From NCBI GenBank assembly GCA_000511875.1, contig AZIN01000001.1, positions 310,001-374,000 on the forward strand: DNA of 64,000 bases. Reading direction: 5' to 3'. The notes beneath the pieces were generated by a model that searched no databases, had not been told where the DNA came from, and was given only the letters and a program-made list of their open reading frames with translations. Position 1 is the first letter of the stretch. The number at the start of each line of letters is the position of its first letter. Of the stretch, positions 37,027 through 44,867 are shown piece after piece. The stretch comes from Gammaproteobacteria bacterium MOLA455 (GTDB taxonomy: Bacteria; Pseudomonadota; Gammaproteobacteria; Pseudomonadales; Porticoccaceae). The position numbers were made by a program, and so were the translations under genes.

Positions 37027-37077
37027 ATTGGTTCTTATTATGGCGCCTAACGTTTATTAGCCATTGATCTAGACGCT

Positions 37078-38793
37078 TTAGATTTCAGCCTCGAGCTTCG
37101 CCTGTTCTTCGGCCTTCAACTCTTTGCGCAACACTTTACCCACATTGCTCTTCGGCAGATCATCACGGAACTCGACATACTTAGGAACTTTGTAGCCAGC
37201 CATATGCTGTTTGCAAAATTCAATGACCTGTTCAGCGGTTAAACTGGCATTGCTGGCAACCACAAACATCTTCACCACTTCACCGGCCTTGGAGTCGGCT
37301 AGGCCAATAGCGGCACATTCGCTGACATCAGGATGCAAGGTTAAGGCTTGCTCAAGCTCATTAGGGTAAACATTAAACCCAGAGACAATAATCATATCTT
37401 TCAAACGATCGACAATTTTGATGTAACCATGCTCATCTACCGCAACTATATCCCCGGTATGCAACCAGCCATCGACTATCACTTCATCGGTCTGCGCGTC
37501 GCGCTGCCAATAACCTTTCATCACCTGTGCACCGCGGACACAGAGCTCACCAACACCGCCAACCTGTTGCTCAACACCGTTTTCATCAACCACTTTGATC
37601 TCTGTGCCAGAAAGTGGAATTCCCGCAGTACCGATCTTTTCAGAGCCCGAGGGATTCATGGAAATCACTGGCGAAGACTCGGTCATGCCATAGCCTTCAC
37701 TGACCACGCAGCCTGTGGCCTCGTGCCACTGGTGAGCCACAGCATCCATTAAGGCCATGCCGCCAGAAAGCGTAATCTGTAAGCTTGAGAAATCGAGCTT
37801 CTGAAACTTACTGTCCTGTAGCAGCGCGACAAACAGTGAGTTTAAGCCACAGAAAATTTCAAACTTCAGGGACTTGATGGCGCCGACAAACATCGGAATA
37901 TTGCGTGGATCAGGAATAAGTACGCTGTGTCCGCGAGTCGCCGGCATAAGGCCCATATTCAGCATCCAAGCGTAGATGTGATAGAGCGGCAGCGGCGACA
38001 CAGTGGTGAAATGCTGCACCGAGCGACCACCGGCACTGATCATAGCCAGGGTTTGCGCCACATTACTCATCAGTGATCCCTGAGTGAGCATTACCCCTTT
38101 GGATACGCCGGTGGTACCACCGGTATATTGCAGTGCACAAATATCCTCGTATACAGGCGTATGGGAAGGATAAGTGCTCTGCAATGCAAGCATATCCGTA
38201 AAGCCAATAATGCCATCAGCGGGCAAGCTAGGACGCTTGCCTAGCACTTTAGTCACTGCTGCCAGTAGTGATTTCTTTGGCTGTGGCAGCAGATCTATTG
38301 CTCGAGTGACTACCACATGCTCTATACCAGTCTCGGGCAAGGCAGCCTGCAATATGCCATAGAATTGATCCAGCACTACCACTGCTTTGGCACCTGAGTC
38401 ATTAAACTGATGTACCAATTCGCGATGGGTATACATAGGATTGGTGTTAACTATCACCAATCCCAGCTTCCAAGCGGCCACCACCACTATAGGATACTGC
38501 AGCAAATTGGGCAGCTGTATGGCCAATCGGTCGCCGGCAACAAGCTTTAACTGGGTATGGAAATACCCGGCGATACGCTCGGCTAATTGATCAATCTCGG
38601 CGTAGGAAAGTGTCTGCCCCAGGCAGGTAAAGGCTGGGCGTTCGCCGGAATCAGTAACCGCCTGCTGCCACATAGCCAATAGAGAGTCAGCTGGCAGACT
38701 AGGTTGGTCAATGGGCAGTCCTATAGCTAGTTGCGCTTGCACCGCTGCGTCTTGAACATCCATACTCGTACTCACACCCATATCCGTAACCAT
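37078..38793 (-). CDS. fadD: Long-chain acyl-CoA synthetase
   Basis: The 571-residue AMP-forming ligase activates fatty acids with CoA. The P-loop-like motif QYTGGTTGVSKGVML (about 223-237), GYGMTESSP, the WLHTGDI motif, DRLKDMIIVSGFNVYPNELE and the C-terminal catalytic lysine region SNVGKVLRKEL are all in place. Size and motifs match E. coli FadD (561). The start is uncertain within the first 11 residues, which contain three Met codons. It is a single gene between a terminator and the CoxE-like gene, which follows after 57 bases. Confidence 0.92.
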   Translation of the reverse strand: MVTDMGVSTSMDVQDAAVQAQLAIGLPIDQPSLPADSLLAMWQQAVTDSGERPAFTCLGQTLSYAEIDQLAERIAGYFHTQLKLVAGDRLAIQLPNLLQYPIVVVAAWKLGLVIVNTNPMYTHRELVHQFNDSGAKAVVVLDQFYGILQAALPETGIEHVVVTRAIDLLPQPKKSLLAAVTKVLGKRPSLPADGIIGFTDMLALQSTYPSHTPVYEDICALQYTGGTTGVSKGVMLTQGSLMSNVAQTLAMISAGGRSVQHFTTVSPLPLYHIYAWMLNMGLMPATRGHSVLIPDPRNIPMFVGAIKSLKFEIFCGLNSLFVALLQDSKFQKLDFSSLQITLSGGMALMDAVAHQWHEATGCVVSEGYGMTESSPVISMNPSGSEKIGTAGIPLSGTEIKVVDENGVEQQVGGVGELCVRGAQVMKGYWQRDAQTDEVIVDGWLHTGDIVAVDEHGYIKIVDRLKDMIIVSGFNVYPNELEQALTLHPDVSECAAIGLADSKAGEVVKMFVVASNASLTAEQVIEFCKQHMAGYKVPKYVEFRDDLPKSNVGKVLRKELKAEEQAKLEAEI

Positions 38794-38850
38794 ACCCTTC
38801 CCCTATCTTTTTGCTCATTTTTATTGGGGACTAAACCGCGCTGAGATGCT

Positions 38851-40026
38851 TTATTTCGACAGCAGTTTCATACCCTTTTCGAGACCGCCAAGGGTCAGTG
38901 GAAACATTTTCCCCTCAACCAGTTCACGCAGCATAAGAATCGACGGCGTGTAATCCCAGTACTGTTCCTGCACCGGATTCAACCAGACCAACTTATCAAA
39001 GGTCTTAGCCATGCGGTCCATCCACACAGTGCCAGGTTCTGCATTGTGGTATTCGACACTACCACCGGGGCTGTTGATTTCATAGGGTGCCATTGAGGCG
39101 TCGCCGACAAAAATCACTTTGTACTCTGAGGAGTATTTATTCAGCACATCCTGAGTCGACATCTGCTCTTCGCGTCGACGATGATTATCCTTCCATACAT
39201 AGTCATAGAGACAGTTATGGAAATAGAAATATTCCAAATGTTTGAATTCAGTTTTTGCCGCGGAAAACAGTTCTTCACAGAGACGCACATAGGGATCCAT
39301 GGAGCCACCAATATCAAAAAAGATAAGTACCTTGACCGCATTGCGGCGCTCGGCAACCATCTTGATATCGAGCATGCCGGCATTGCGTGCGGTGCTGCGA
39401 ATGGTATCGGCGAGATCTAACTGATCTTCAGAGCCCTCACGGGCAAACTTGCGCAGGCGCCGCAGCGCCACTTTGATATTGCGCGTGCCAATCTGCACCG
39501 AATCATCGAGATCTTTAAATTGACGATCTTCCCAGACCTTAACCGCACTGCCCTGCCCGCCTTCACCGCCGACACGAATGCCTTCCGGGTTAAAGCCGCC
39601 ATTGCCAAAGGGTGAAGTACCGCCAGTGCCAATCCACTTATTACCGCCTTCGTGGCGCTCTTTTTGCTCTTCGAGGCGCTTCTTAAACTCTTCGATTAGC
39701 TTCTCTAGCCCGCCGAGACTCTCAATTTTGGCTTTTTCTTCCGCGCTAAGATTTTTTTCAAACTCTTTGCGCAACCAGTCTTCGGGAATCAGTGCTTCGA
39801 TAATATCATCGAGGTTTTCAAGATTCTTAAAGTAGGCGCCAAAGGCTCGATCAAAGCGGTCATAGTATTTCTCATCTTTGACCATAACCGTACGCGCTAA
39901 CAGATAAAACTCATCTATCGAGGCAAAGGCCAGATTCTCTTCCAGAGCCGCGAGTAGATCCAGCAGCTCTCTAATCGAAACCGGCACATTGGCTTTTTTT
40001 AAGGTGAAAAAAAAGTTAATCAGCAT
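38851..40026 (-). CDS. CoxE-like VWA-domain protein
   Basis: The 391 residues begin with a helical N-terminal region (FFFTLKKANVPVSIRELLDLL). A Lys/Glu-rich segment and a Gly-rich stretch (GTGGTSPFGNGGFNPEG) follow at about 133-160. The C-terminal von Willebrand A-like domain carries the metal site as FFDIGGSMDP, a DxGxS form in place of DxSxS. CoxE-like VWA proteins act with MoxR AAA+ ATPases in metal-cofactor insertion or protein-complex remodelling. Its MoxR partner lies 12 bases upstream, so the two form a classical pair. The client is unknown; no cox dehydrogenase genes are in the window. Confidence 0.85.
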   Translation of the reverse strand: MLINFFFTLKKANVPVSIRELLDLLAALEENLAFASIDEFYLLARTVMVKDEKYYDRFDRAFGAYFKNLENLDDIIEALIPEDWLRKEFEKNLSAEEKAKIESLGGLEKLIEEFKKRLEEQKERHEGGNKWIGTGGTSPFGNGGFNPEGIRVGGEGGQGSAVKVWEDRQFKDLDDSVQIGTRNIKVALRRLRKFAREGSEDQLDLADTIRSTARNAGMLDIKMVAERRNAVKVLIFFDIGGSMDPYVRLCEELFSAAKTEFKHLEYFYFHNCLYDYVWKDNHRRREEQMSTQDVLNKYSSEYKVIFVGDASMAPYEINSPGGSVEYHNAEPGTVWMDRMAKTFDKLVWLNPVQEQYWDYTPSILMLRELVEGKMFPLTLGGLEKGMKLLSK

Positions 40027-40038
40027 GAGTGATAAACC

Positions 40039-40899
40039 TTATCGGGCTTCACGCCGAGTCATAAATGCCAGACGCTCGAGTAGATGAACGTCCTGCTCAT
40101 TCTTCAAAAGAGCACCGTAAAGCGGTGGAATCGCTTTAGTGGGATCGCGGTTGGTGAGAATATCCTCGGGAATATCGTCAGACATGACTAGCTTCAGCCA
40201 ATCCACCAACTCTGAGGTAGAGGGCTTTTTCTTTAGCCCGGGAATCTTGCGCACATCAAAGAAAATATCCAGAGCCTCGTCCACCAGTGTCTTTTTGATC
40301 ACTGGAAAGTGAACGTCGACAATGCGTTTCATGGTGCTGCGGTCTGGGAAGCTAATAAAGTGGAAAAAACAGCGGCGCAAAAAAGCATCCGGCAGTTCTT
40401 TCTCGTTGTTACTGGTAATAATCACTATGGGGCGCTGAACCGCTTTAACCGTTTCGCCAGTCTCATAGACATGGAACTCCATGCGATCTAATTCCAGCAG
40501 CAGATCGTTAGGGAATTCAATGTCTGCCTTATCGATCTCGTCGATCAACAGCACAACCTGCTCGTCAGCAGTAAACGCCTGCCATAGCTTGCCTTTATCT
40601 ATGTAGTTGCTGATATCCTGAACTTTGTCGCTACCCAACTGGGAGTCACGGAGACGCGAAACCGCATCGTATTCATAGAGACCCTGCTGAGCTTTGGTGG
40701 TGGACTTGATATGCCAAGAGATAAGTCGTTTGCCCAGTGACTTGGCCACTTCTTCTGCAAGCAGTGTCTTGCCGGTTCCGGGCTCGCCCTTAATCAACAA
40801 TGGACGCTGTAATGTCACCGCGGCGTTCACTGCCATCTGCAGCTCTTCAGTGGCTACGTAGTTATCTGTACCTTCAAATTTCATAGAATCTAAATCCAC
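40039..40899 (-). CDS. MoxR-family AAA+ ATPase
   Basis: A 286-residue ATPase with Walker A GEPGTGKTLL (about 37-46), Walker B VVLLIDEIDKAD, sensor 1 IVIITSNNEKELPDAFLRRC with the arginine finger, and a C-terminal helical lid. This type of MoxR (MoxR/CoxD-like) works as a chaperone with VWA proteins, as supported by the CoxE-like gene 12 bases downstream. The pair probably forms an operon with a promoter in the long gap to the right. Confidence 0.9.
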   Translation of the reverse strand: MDLDSMKFEGTDNYVATEELQMAVNAAVTLQRPLLIKGEPGTGKTLLAEEVAKSLGKRLISWHIKSTTKAQQGLYEYDAVSRLRDSQLGSDKVQDISNYIDKGKLWQAFTADEQVVLLIDEIDKADIEFPNDLLLELDRMEFHVYETGETVKAVQRPIVIITSNNEKELPDAFLRRCFFHFISFPDRSTMKRIVDVHFPVIKKTLVDEALDIFFDVRKIPGLKKKPSTSELVDWLKLVMSDDIPEDILTNRDPTKAIPPLYGALLKNEQDVHLLERLAFMTRREAR

Positions 40900-41545
40900 A
40901 CTTTTAATGTTAAATGAGCTAGTCGAGCATAATAAGCTAAAAGCCTATTAAAAAATGCTTGAACTAATGAATCCAAATAGTCAGTCACGGCATCTTTCCT
41001 GAGAAACTATTTTTTCCGGGACCATGGTGCCGCTGTTGAGGCACTGGCGACAAGTGAATCTGCGGTTAACTATGACCGCGGAGTACCCAAGGCAGCAACT
41101 ATTCCCTCAGCGCAACCGCAAGTAGCGCGACGCCTTAGTCGTGAAACCTATCAGCCAACAAAATGGCCCCTATGGGCTAGTCATATGGCACGCTAGCCAA
41201 GATGAAACGACTTACCAAGGTTTGCGAGAACCAACCAGTGTGATGGCACAATAAGACAGTCCCTGTTGCAGGAAACCTGACCATCTCAAAGGCCGAATAT
41301 ACCAAAGCAACCTCACCATGGAGGCCCTTTAGGATCAATCAGGCGGCGCTTGTGGATTTGTTATGTTCGGATTAGAGGGAGCACTTGTTTAAGCGTTGGC
41401 CAGTTGTGGAAACGCTGACAATCATCGATCCATGGGGAAGATCGCAAAGGGTCTCCATGGCTTCGCCCACACCGCAGCCCCACCGCCGTTGAGCTCTGCC
41501 GGAATGACAATTCAGCGATTCAAGGCAAGAATAACAACAGATCGA
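40900..41545. other. 646-base gap without a recognisable gene
   Basis: I see no convincing gene, RNA family or repeat here. The composition beyond 41000 is as GC-rich as coding DNA, which is unusual for a spacer of this size. One plus-strand frame stays open from 40981 to a TAG at 41194-41196 (71 codons) but contains no ATG at its beginning and I do not recognise its product. The first about 90 bases are AT-rich and should carry the moxR promoter. It may be a decayed gene or an unrecognised RNA. Confidence 0.4.
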
Positions 41546-41968
41546 TTAGCTAACAGAGTCAGATGACGCATCAGAACGACCATCGGCGTCAACCTCAACG
41601 GCAGCACCTGCAGCAGCCAGCGACTTAGCGCCAAACAGCTTGGCCCAAATCAAGCGCCCAACCCCATAGATCAAAAAGGCAAACACCAGCACCGCAATAA
41701 TCGGCACCAAGCCGCGCTGGAACCCATCATCGGCCCCTGAGAGCAAAACACCTTCATAGAGACTGACAAAAAACGCCGGAGCCAAGTGTGCGTCATCGCG
41801 ATAAGCCGTCACCGGCGTAAATAAAAAGGCTGCAAAGGTGAGCATGACAATATGACGCACAGCCCCATAGCCAATGTTACGCAGCAGATACCAAAGACAA
41901 AATAGTAATAATAGCCCACCAATCGAATAGGCGATCCAGCCCTGCAGATAATCATCAGCGGTGTACAT
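41546..41968 (-). CDS. Small three-helix membrane protein of unknown function
   Basis: The 140-residue protein has three likely membrane segments: about 13-30 (YSIGGLLLLFCLWYLL), 38-53 and 86-106 (LVPIIAVLVFAFLIYGVGRL). A Ser/Asp-rich tail (DADGRSDASSDSVS) follows. It starts two bases after the ycgN stop codon, so it is the last gene of the rnd-ycgL-ycgN run. I do not recognise the family. It looks conserved in style (balanced loops, conserved-looking Pro/Trp/Tyr) rather than a random frame. Confidence 0.7.
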   Translation of the reverse strand: MYTADDYLQGWIAYSIGGLLLLFCLWYLLRNIGYGAVRHIVMLTFAAFLFTPVTAYRDDAHLAPAFFVSLYEGVLLSGADDGFQRGLVPIIAVLVFAFLIYGVGRLIWAKLFGAKSLAAAGAAVEVDADGRSDASSDSVS

Positions 41969-41970
41969 AG

Positions 41971-42414
41971 TTAGTTAATCCATCTAATAATATGGTCTTC
42001 AATATCATCGTCATGCACATGTAACTCGGAGGTCACCTTACCGCGCAACGAGGCGCCATAACTGTGCATAGTCTCGCGATCACCTGTAACCAGATGATGC
42101 CAATCCGGCAGTGACTGTCCGGCGGCAATCAGCCGATAAGAACAGCTCTGCGGCAGCCACTCCAACTCATTCACATTACTGCGATCAAGCTTTAGACAAT
42201 CGCCGACTATTCCGTGACGCCCGTCATAGTTCGCACAGCGGCAGGACTCGGTATCCAGTAGCTGACAGCTAACGTTAGTGTAATAGATCTCTTCAGTATC
42301 GGCATCTTCGAGCTTTACCAAGCAGCATTTTGCACAGCCATCACAGAGTGACTCCCACTCACTATTATTCATCTCGGCGAGGGATTTGGTCTGCCACCAG
42401 GGTTGACTCGCCAT
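41971..42414 (-). CDS. ycgN: YcgN-family cysteine-cluster protein (UPF0260)
   Basis: A 147-residue cytoplasmic protein with the YcgN pattern: WWQTKSLAEM, then LCDGCAKCCLVKLED, CQLLDTESCRCANY, DCLKL and LPQSCSYRL. The eight or so conserved cysteines suggest a metal or iron-sulfur site of the YkgJ type. The function is unknown. Its start codon overlaps the ycgL stop by one base (TAATG). The rnd-ycgL-ycgN order occurs in other gammaproteobacteria. Confidence 0.92.
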   Translation of the reverse strand: MASQPWWQTKSLAEMNNSEWESLCDGCAKCCLVKLEDADTEEIYYTNVSCQLLDTESCRCANYDGRHGIVGDCLKLDRSNVNELEWLPQSCSYRLIAAGQSLPDWHHLVTGDRETMHSYGASLRGKVTSELHVHDDDIEDHIIRWIN

Positions 42415-42686
42415 TAGAGCTGCTCTGTCGGTGGGATTGGCGGCGGCGGCATCTGCAGGTAAAAACCCTGCCGAACAATATCATCCATCACCTTGATAAC
42501 ATCTGCCCGAGCCAGCTTTTTCGTGGCGGCCAGCAGCATGGTCGTGACCAACACCGGCTTGCCAAACTGATTTAGCAGTGCATCGGGAACCCGCTTGAAA
42601 CCATCATCACGAGACAGGTAGAGATACATCTCTTCCTTAGTCGCAGTTTTGTAGATATCGCAGAGAATCTTGCCGGCAATGTTCAT
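42414..42686 (-). CDS. ycgL: YcgL-domain protein
   Basis: The protein has 90 residues with the YcgL domain: CDIYKTATKEEMYLYLSRDD near the start, VPDALLNQFGKPVLVTTMLL, then a proline-rich end (QMPPPPIPP) typical of the family. It lies between rnd (four-base overlap) and ycgN (one-base overlap) and is certainly co-transcribed. The biochemical role is not established. Confidence 0.92.
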   Translation of the reverse strand: MNIAGKILCDIYKTATKEEMYLYLSRDDGFKRVPDALLNQFGKPVLVTTMLLAATKKLARADVIKVMDDIVRQGFYLQMPPPPIPPTEQL

Positions 42687-43807
42687 AATACATCACTGCC
42701 ATCTATGACCAGTTGCAGAGCCGGGATCACCAGACTGCTCCGCCATCCATCAAGTAATCTTGCCGGCCACTGACATTCCCCCTCGGAGGCGCTGCGCAGA
42801 ATAAACTCTAACTCTTTCTTATTGCACATCAGCTCTTTTGGAATGGCCTGTTGTTCGGCCACCTCACTGATACTGAGGCGCATCTTTTTCATAACATCGC
42901 TCACCGCGCGAGACAGGGGCTGCGGCAGTTCACTGGGTAAATTGTTATGGTCAACATCGGCAATTTCTTTGAGCACCTGCTCGCCAAAACGTTTTACCGA
43001 ACGGGAGTACCAATCATCGAGCTGATGCAGCTGGCTCATCTGGGTCGGCTTAATATTAGCCAGATCCAGCAACACATTGTCTTTCACTATATGCGAACGC
43101 GGCTTGTCCAGTGCTCGTGCAACCTTCTCGCGCCATTCACAGAGACGCTTTAAAACCGCCAAAGACAGGGGGTTAAGGCGCCAGGCACCTTTAACGCGCA
43201 AATAGTAATCCAGAGCCTCGCGACGATCTGCGGCGATACGCTGAAGATCCCGCATCTCTTCTGCAAACCAGCTGTGACGCTGCTGTTGATCAAGTAATTC
43301 GAGCAGCAGCTTATAAATTTTAAACAGATACAAGACATCATCAGCGGCATAGAGCTTTTGACGATCGCTGAGGGGCCGTGCCAACCAATCGGAACGGGTA
43401 TCTTCCTTGCCCAGCTCGATCTGCAGCATATTTTCCACAAGACGGGCATAGCCCACGGAATAGCCAATATTGACAATTCCAGCGGCAACCTGCGAGTCAA
43501 AGAGTTTCTTGGGACGTACCGAAAGCACTTGATCAAGCACTTCCAGGTCCTCACCACAGGAGTGAAATACAAGAGTTAGCTGCGACTTGTTGAGTAATTC
43601 TGTGAGCGGCTGCAATTCATCGATAGCAGGTGTATCAATCAGCCAGCACTGCTCGCCATCGGAGAGTTGAATCAGCGCCAGCTTGGCAAAAAAGGTATCG
43701 CTGCGCATAAATTCTGTATCAATTGCCAGCTCGGTGGCATCGCTCAGCTGCTCGCAGAGTTCGGCGAGCTGTTGGCTATTGTCGATCCAGTGATTATTTG
43801 TTGTCAT
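42683..43807 (-). CDS. rnd: Ribonuclease D
   Basis: The 374-residue 3'-to-5' exoribonuclease trims tRNA precursors. The DEDD exonuclease motifs are ELAIDTEFMRSDTFF (Exo I), FHSCGEDLEVL (Exo II) and KLYAADDVLYLF (Exo III). An HRDC domain follows at about 210-290 (LKRLCEWREKVARALDKPR), and a second helical region ends the protein. The length equals that of E. coli Rnd (375). It stands downstream of recR by 63 bases. Confidence 0.95.
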   Translation of the reverse strand: MTTNNHWIDNSQQLAELCEQLSDATELAIDTEFMRSDTFFAKLALIQLSDGEQCWLIDTPAIDELQPLTELLNKSQLTLVFHSCGEDLEVLDQVLSVRPKKLFDSQVAAGIVNIGYSVGYARLVENMLQIELGKEDTRSDWLARPLSDRQKLYAADDVLYLFKIYKLLLELLDQQQRHSWFAEEMRDLQRIAADRREALDYYLRVKGAWRLNPLSLAVLKRLCEWREKVARALDKPRSHIVKDNVLLDLANIKPTQMSQLHQLDDWYSRSVKRFGEQVLKEIADVDHNNLPSELPQPLSRAVSDVMKKMRLSISEVAEQQAIPKELMCNKKELEFILRSASEGECQWPARLLDGWRSSLVIPALQLVIDGSDVL

Positions 43808-43870
43808 TATGATTATGAAATCCGTGATCTATGGTTCTTATTCAAGAATTCTTATTCCAGAATTCTTATT

Positions 43871-44464
43871 CTAGAGTGATTTACGGCTCTGCAAGGCCAT
43901 ATTCAATGTGCCGCCATCAACATATTCCAACTCGCCGCCCATGGGCACACCATAGGCAATTCTCGATACCTCGACACCCAAGGCCTTGGCCTTATCGGCA
44001 ATAAAGTGAGCTGTGGCCTCACCTTCAACGGTTAAATTGGTCGCCAGTATAAGCTCCTTAATGGCGCCAGTTTTAAGGCGTTCCATCAACTGGTCTATGC
44101 CCAGCTGCTCAGGGCCTATGCCGTCAATCGGCGACAGATGGCCAAGCAGGACAAAGTACTTGCCGCGGAAACTACCGGCCTGTTCTATGGCATATAGATC
44201 CGCAGGGCTTTCCACCACGCAGATCTGATCGGAAAGCCTGCGCTCGTTGCGACAGGTCGCGCAGACCTCCTGTTCTGTAAGGGTGCGACACTGACCGCAG
44301 CGCCCGACTTTTTCCACGGCTTCCACAAGTGACTCCGCAAGGCGCGTTGCACCGTTGCGGTCACGTTCCAATAGATGCAGCGCCATGCGCTGGGCAGATT
44401 TATTGCCAACACCGGGCAATACCCGCAGTGCGTCAATCAGTTGATCAATTACATTACCGTACAC
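43871..44464 (-). CDS. recR: Recombination mediator RecR
   Basis: A 197-residue protein of the RecFOR pathway that loads RecA on single-stranded gaps. It has the helix-hairpin-helix [20 protein letters not shown] at 13-32, the four-cysteine zinc finger [16 protein letters not shown] and a Toprim domain with [12 protein letters not shown] and the C-terminal Walker-like [13 protein letters not shown]. The dnaX-ybaB-recR order is conserved widely in bacteria. Confidence 0.97.
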   Translation of the reverse strand: MYGNVIDQLIDALRVLPGVGNKSAQRMALHLLERDRNGATRLAESLVEAVEKVGRCGQCRTLTEQEVCATCRNERRLSDQICVVESPADLYAIEQAGSFRGKYFVLLGHLSPIDGIGPEQLGIDQLMERLKTGAIKELILATNLTVEGEATAHFIADKAKALGVEVSRIAYGVPMGGELEYVDGGTLNMALQSRKSL

Positions 44465-44509
44465 AGCCTGACCTTATAATTATGGGTTTCGCTAAACTAA
44501 CTAGAATGT

Positions 44510-44827
44510 TTAAAAAGGCATCTTAAAGCCGGCGGGCAGGTTCATACCGCCGGTCATCTTACCCAGAGCATCGGCACTCTGCGCCTCGACTTTGCGCACA
44601 GCGTCATTCACCGCAGCGGCGAGCAAATCCTCGAGAAATTCCTTGTCTTCCTGCATCAGCGACGGGTCCAGAGTGACTTTGCGCACATCGTGACGGCCGG
44701 TCATGGTGACCTTAACCATGCCCGCACCAGACTCGCCGGTGACTTCAACATTGGCAGCTTGCTCTTGCATCTCGGCCATCTTGCCCTGCATCTGCTGGGC
44801 CTGCTTCATTAACTCATTAATATCCAT
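44510..44827 (-). CDS. ybaB: Nucleoid-associated protein YbaB/EbfC
   Basis: A 105-residue small DNA-binding protein. It begins [21 protein letters not shown], continues with [20 protein letters not shown] and has a Gly/Met-rich end ([15 protein letters not shown]), as expected for the family. It forms dimers that bind DNA like tweezers. It lies between dnaX (40 bases upstream) and recR (45 bases downstream). Confidence 0.95.
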   Translation of the reverse strand: MDINELMKQAQQMQGKMAEMQEQAANVEVTGESGAGMVKVTMTGRHDVRKVTLDPSLMQEDKEFLEDLLAAAVNDAVRKVEAQSADALGKMTGGMNLPAGFKMPF

Positions 44828-44867
44828 AAGACTCTCTTCACAACCCTACCTTTTAACCATAGATATG

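Noticed and set aside
40981-41196. Open plus-strand frame of 71 codons in the long gap
   Set aside because: It has no ATG, GTG or TTG near its beginning, no ribosome-binding site and an unfamiliar product, so I do not call it a gene.
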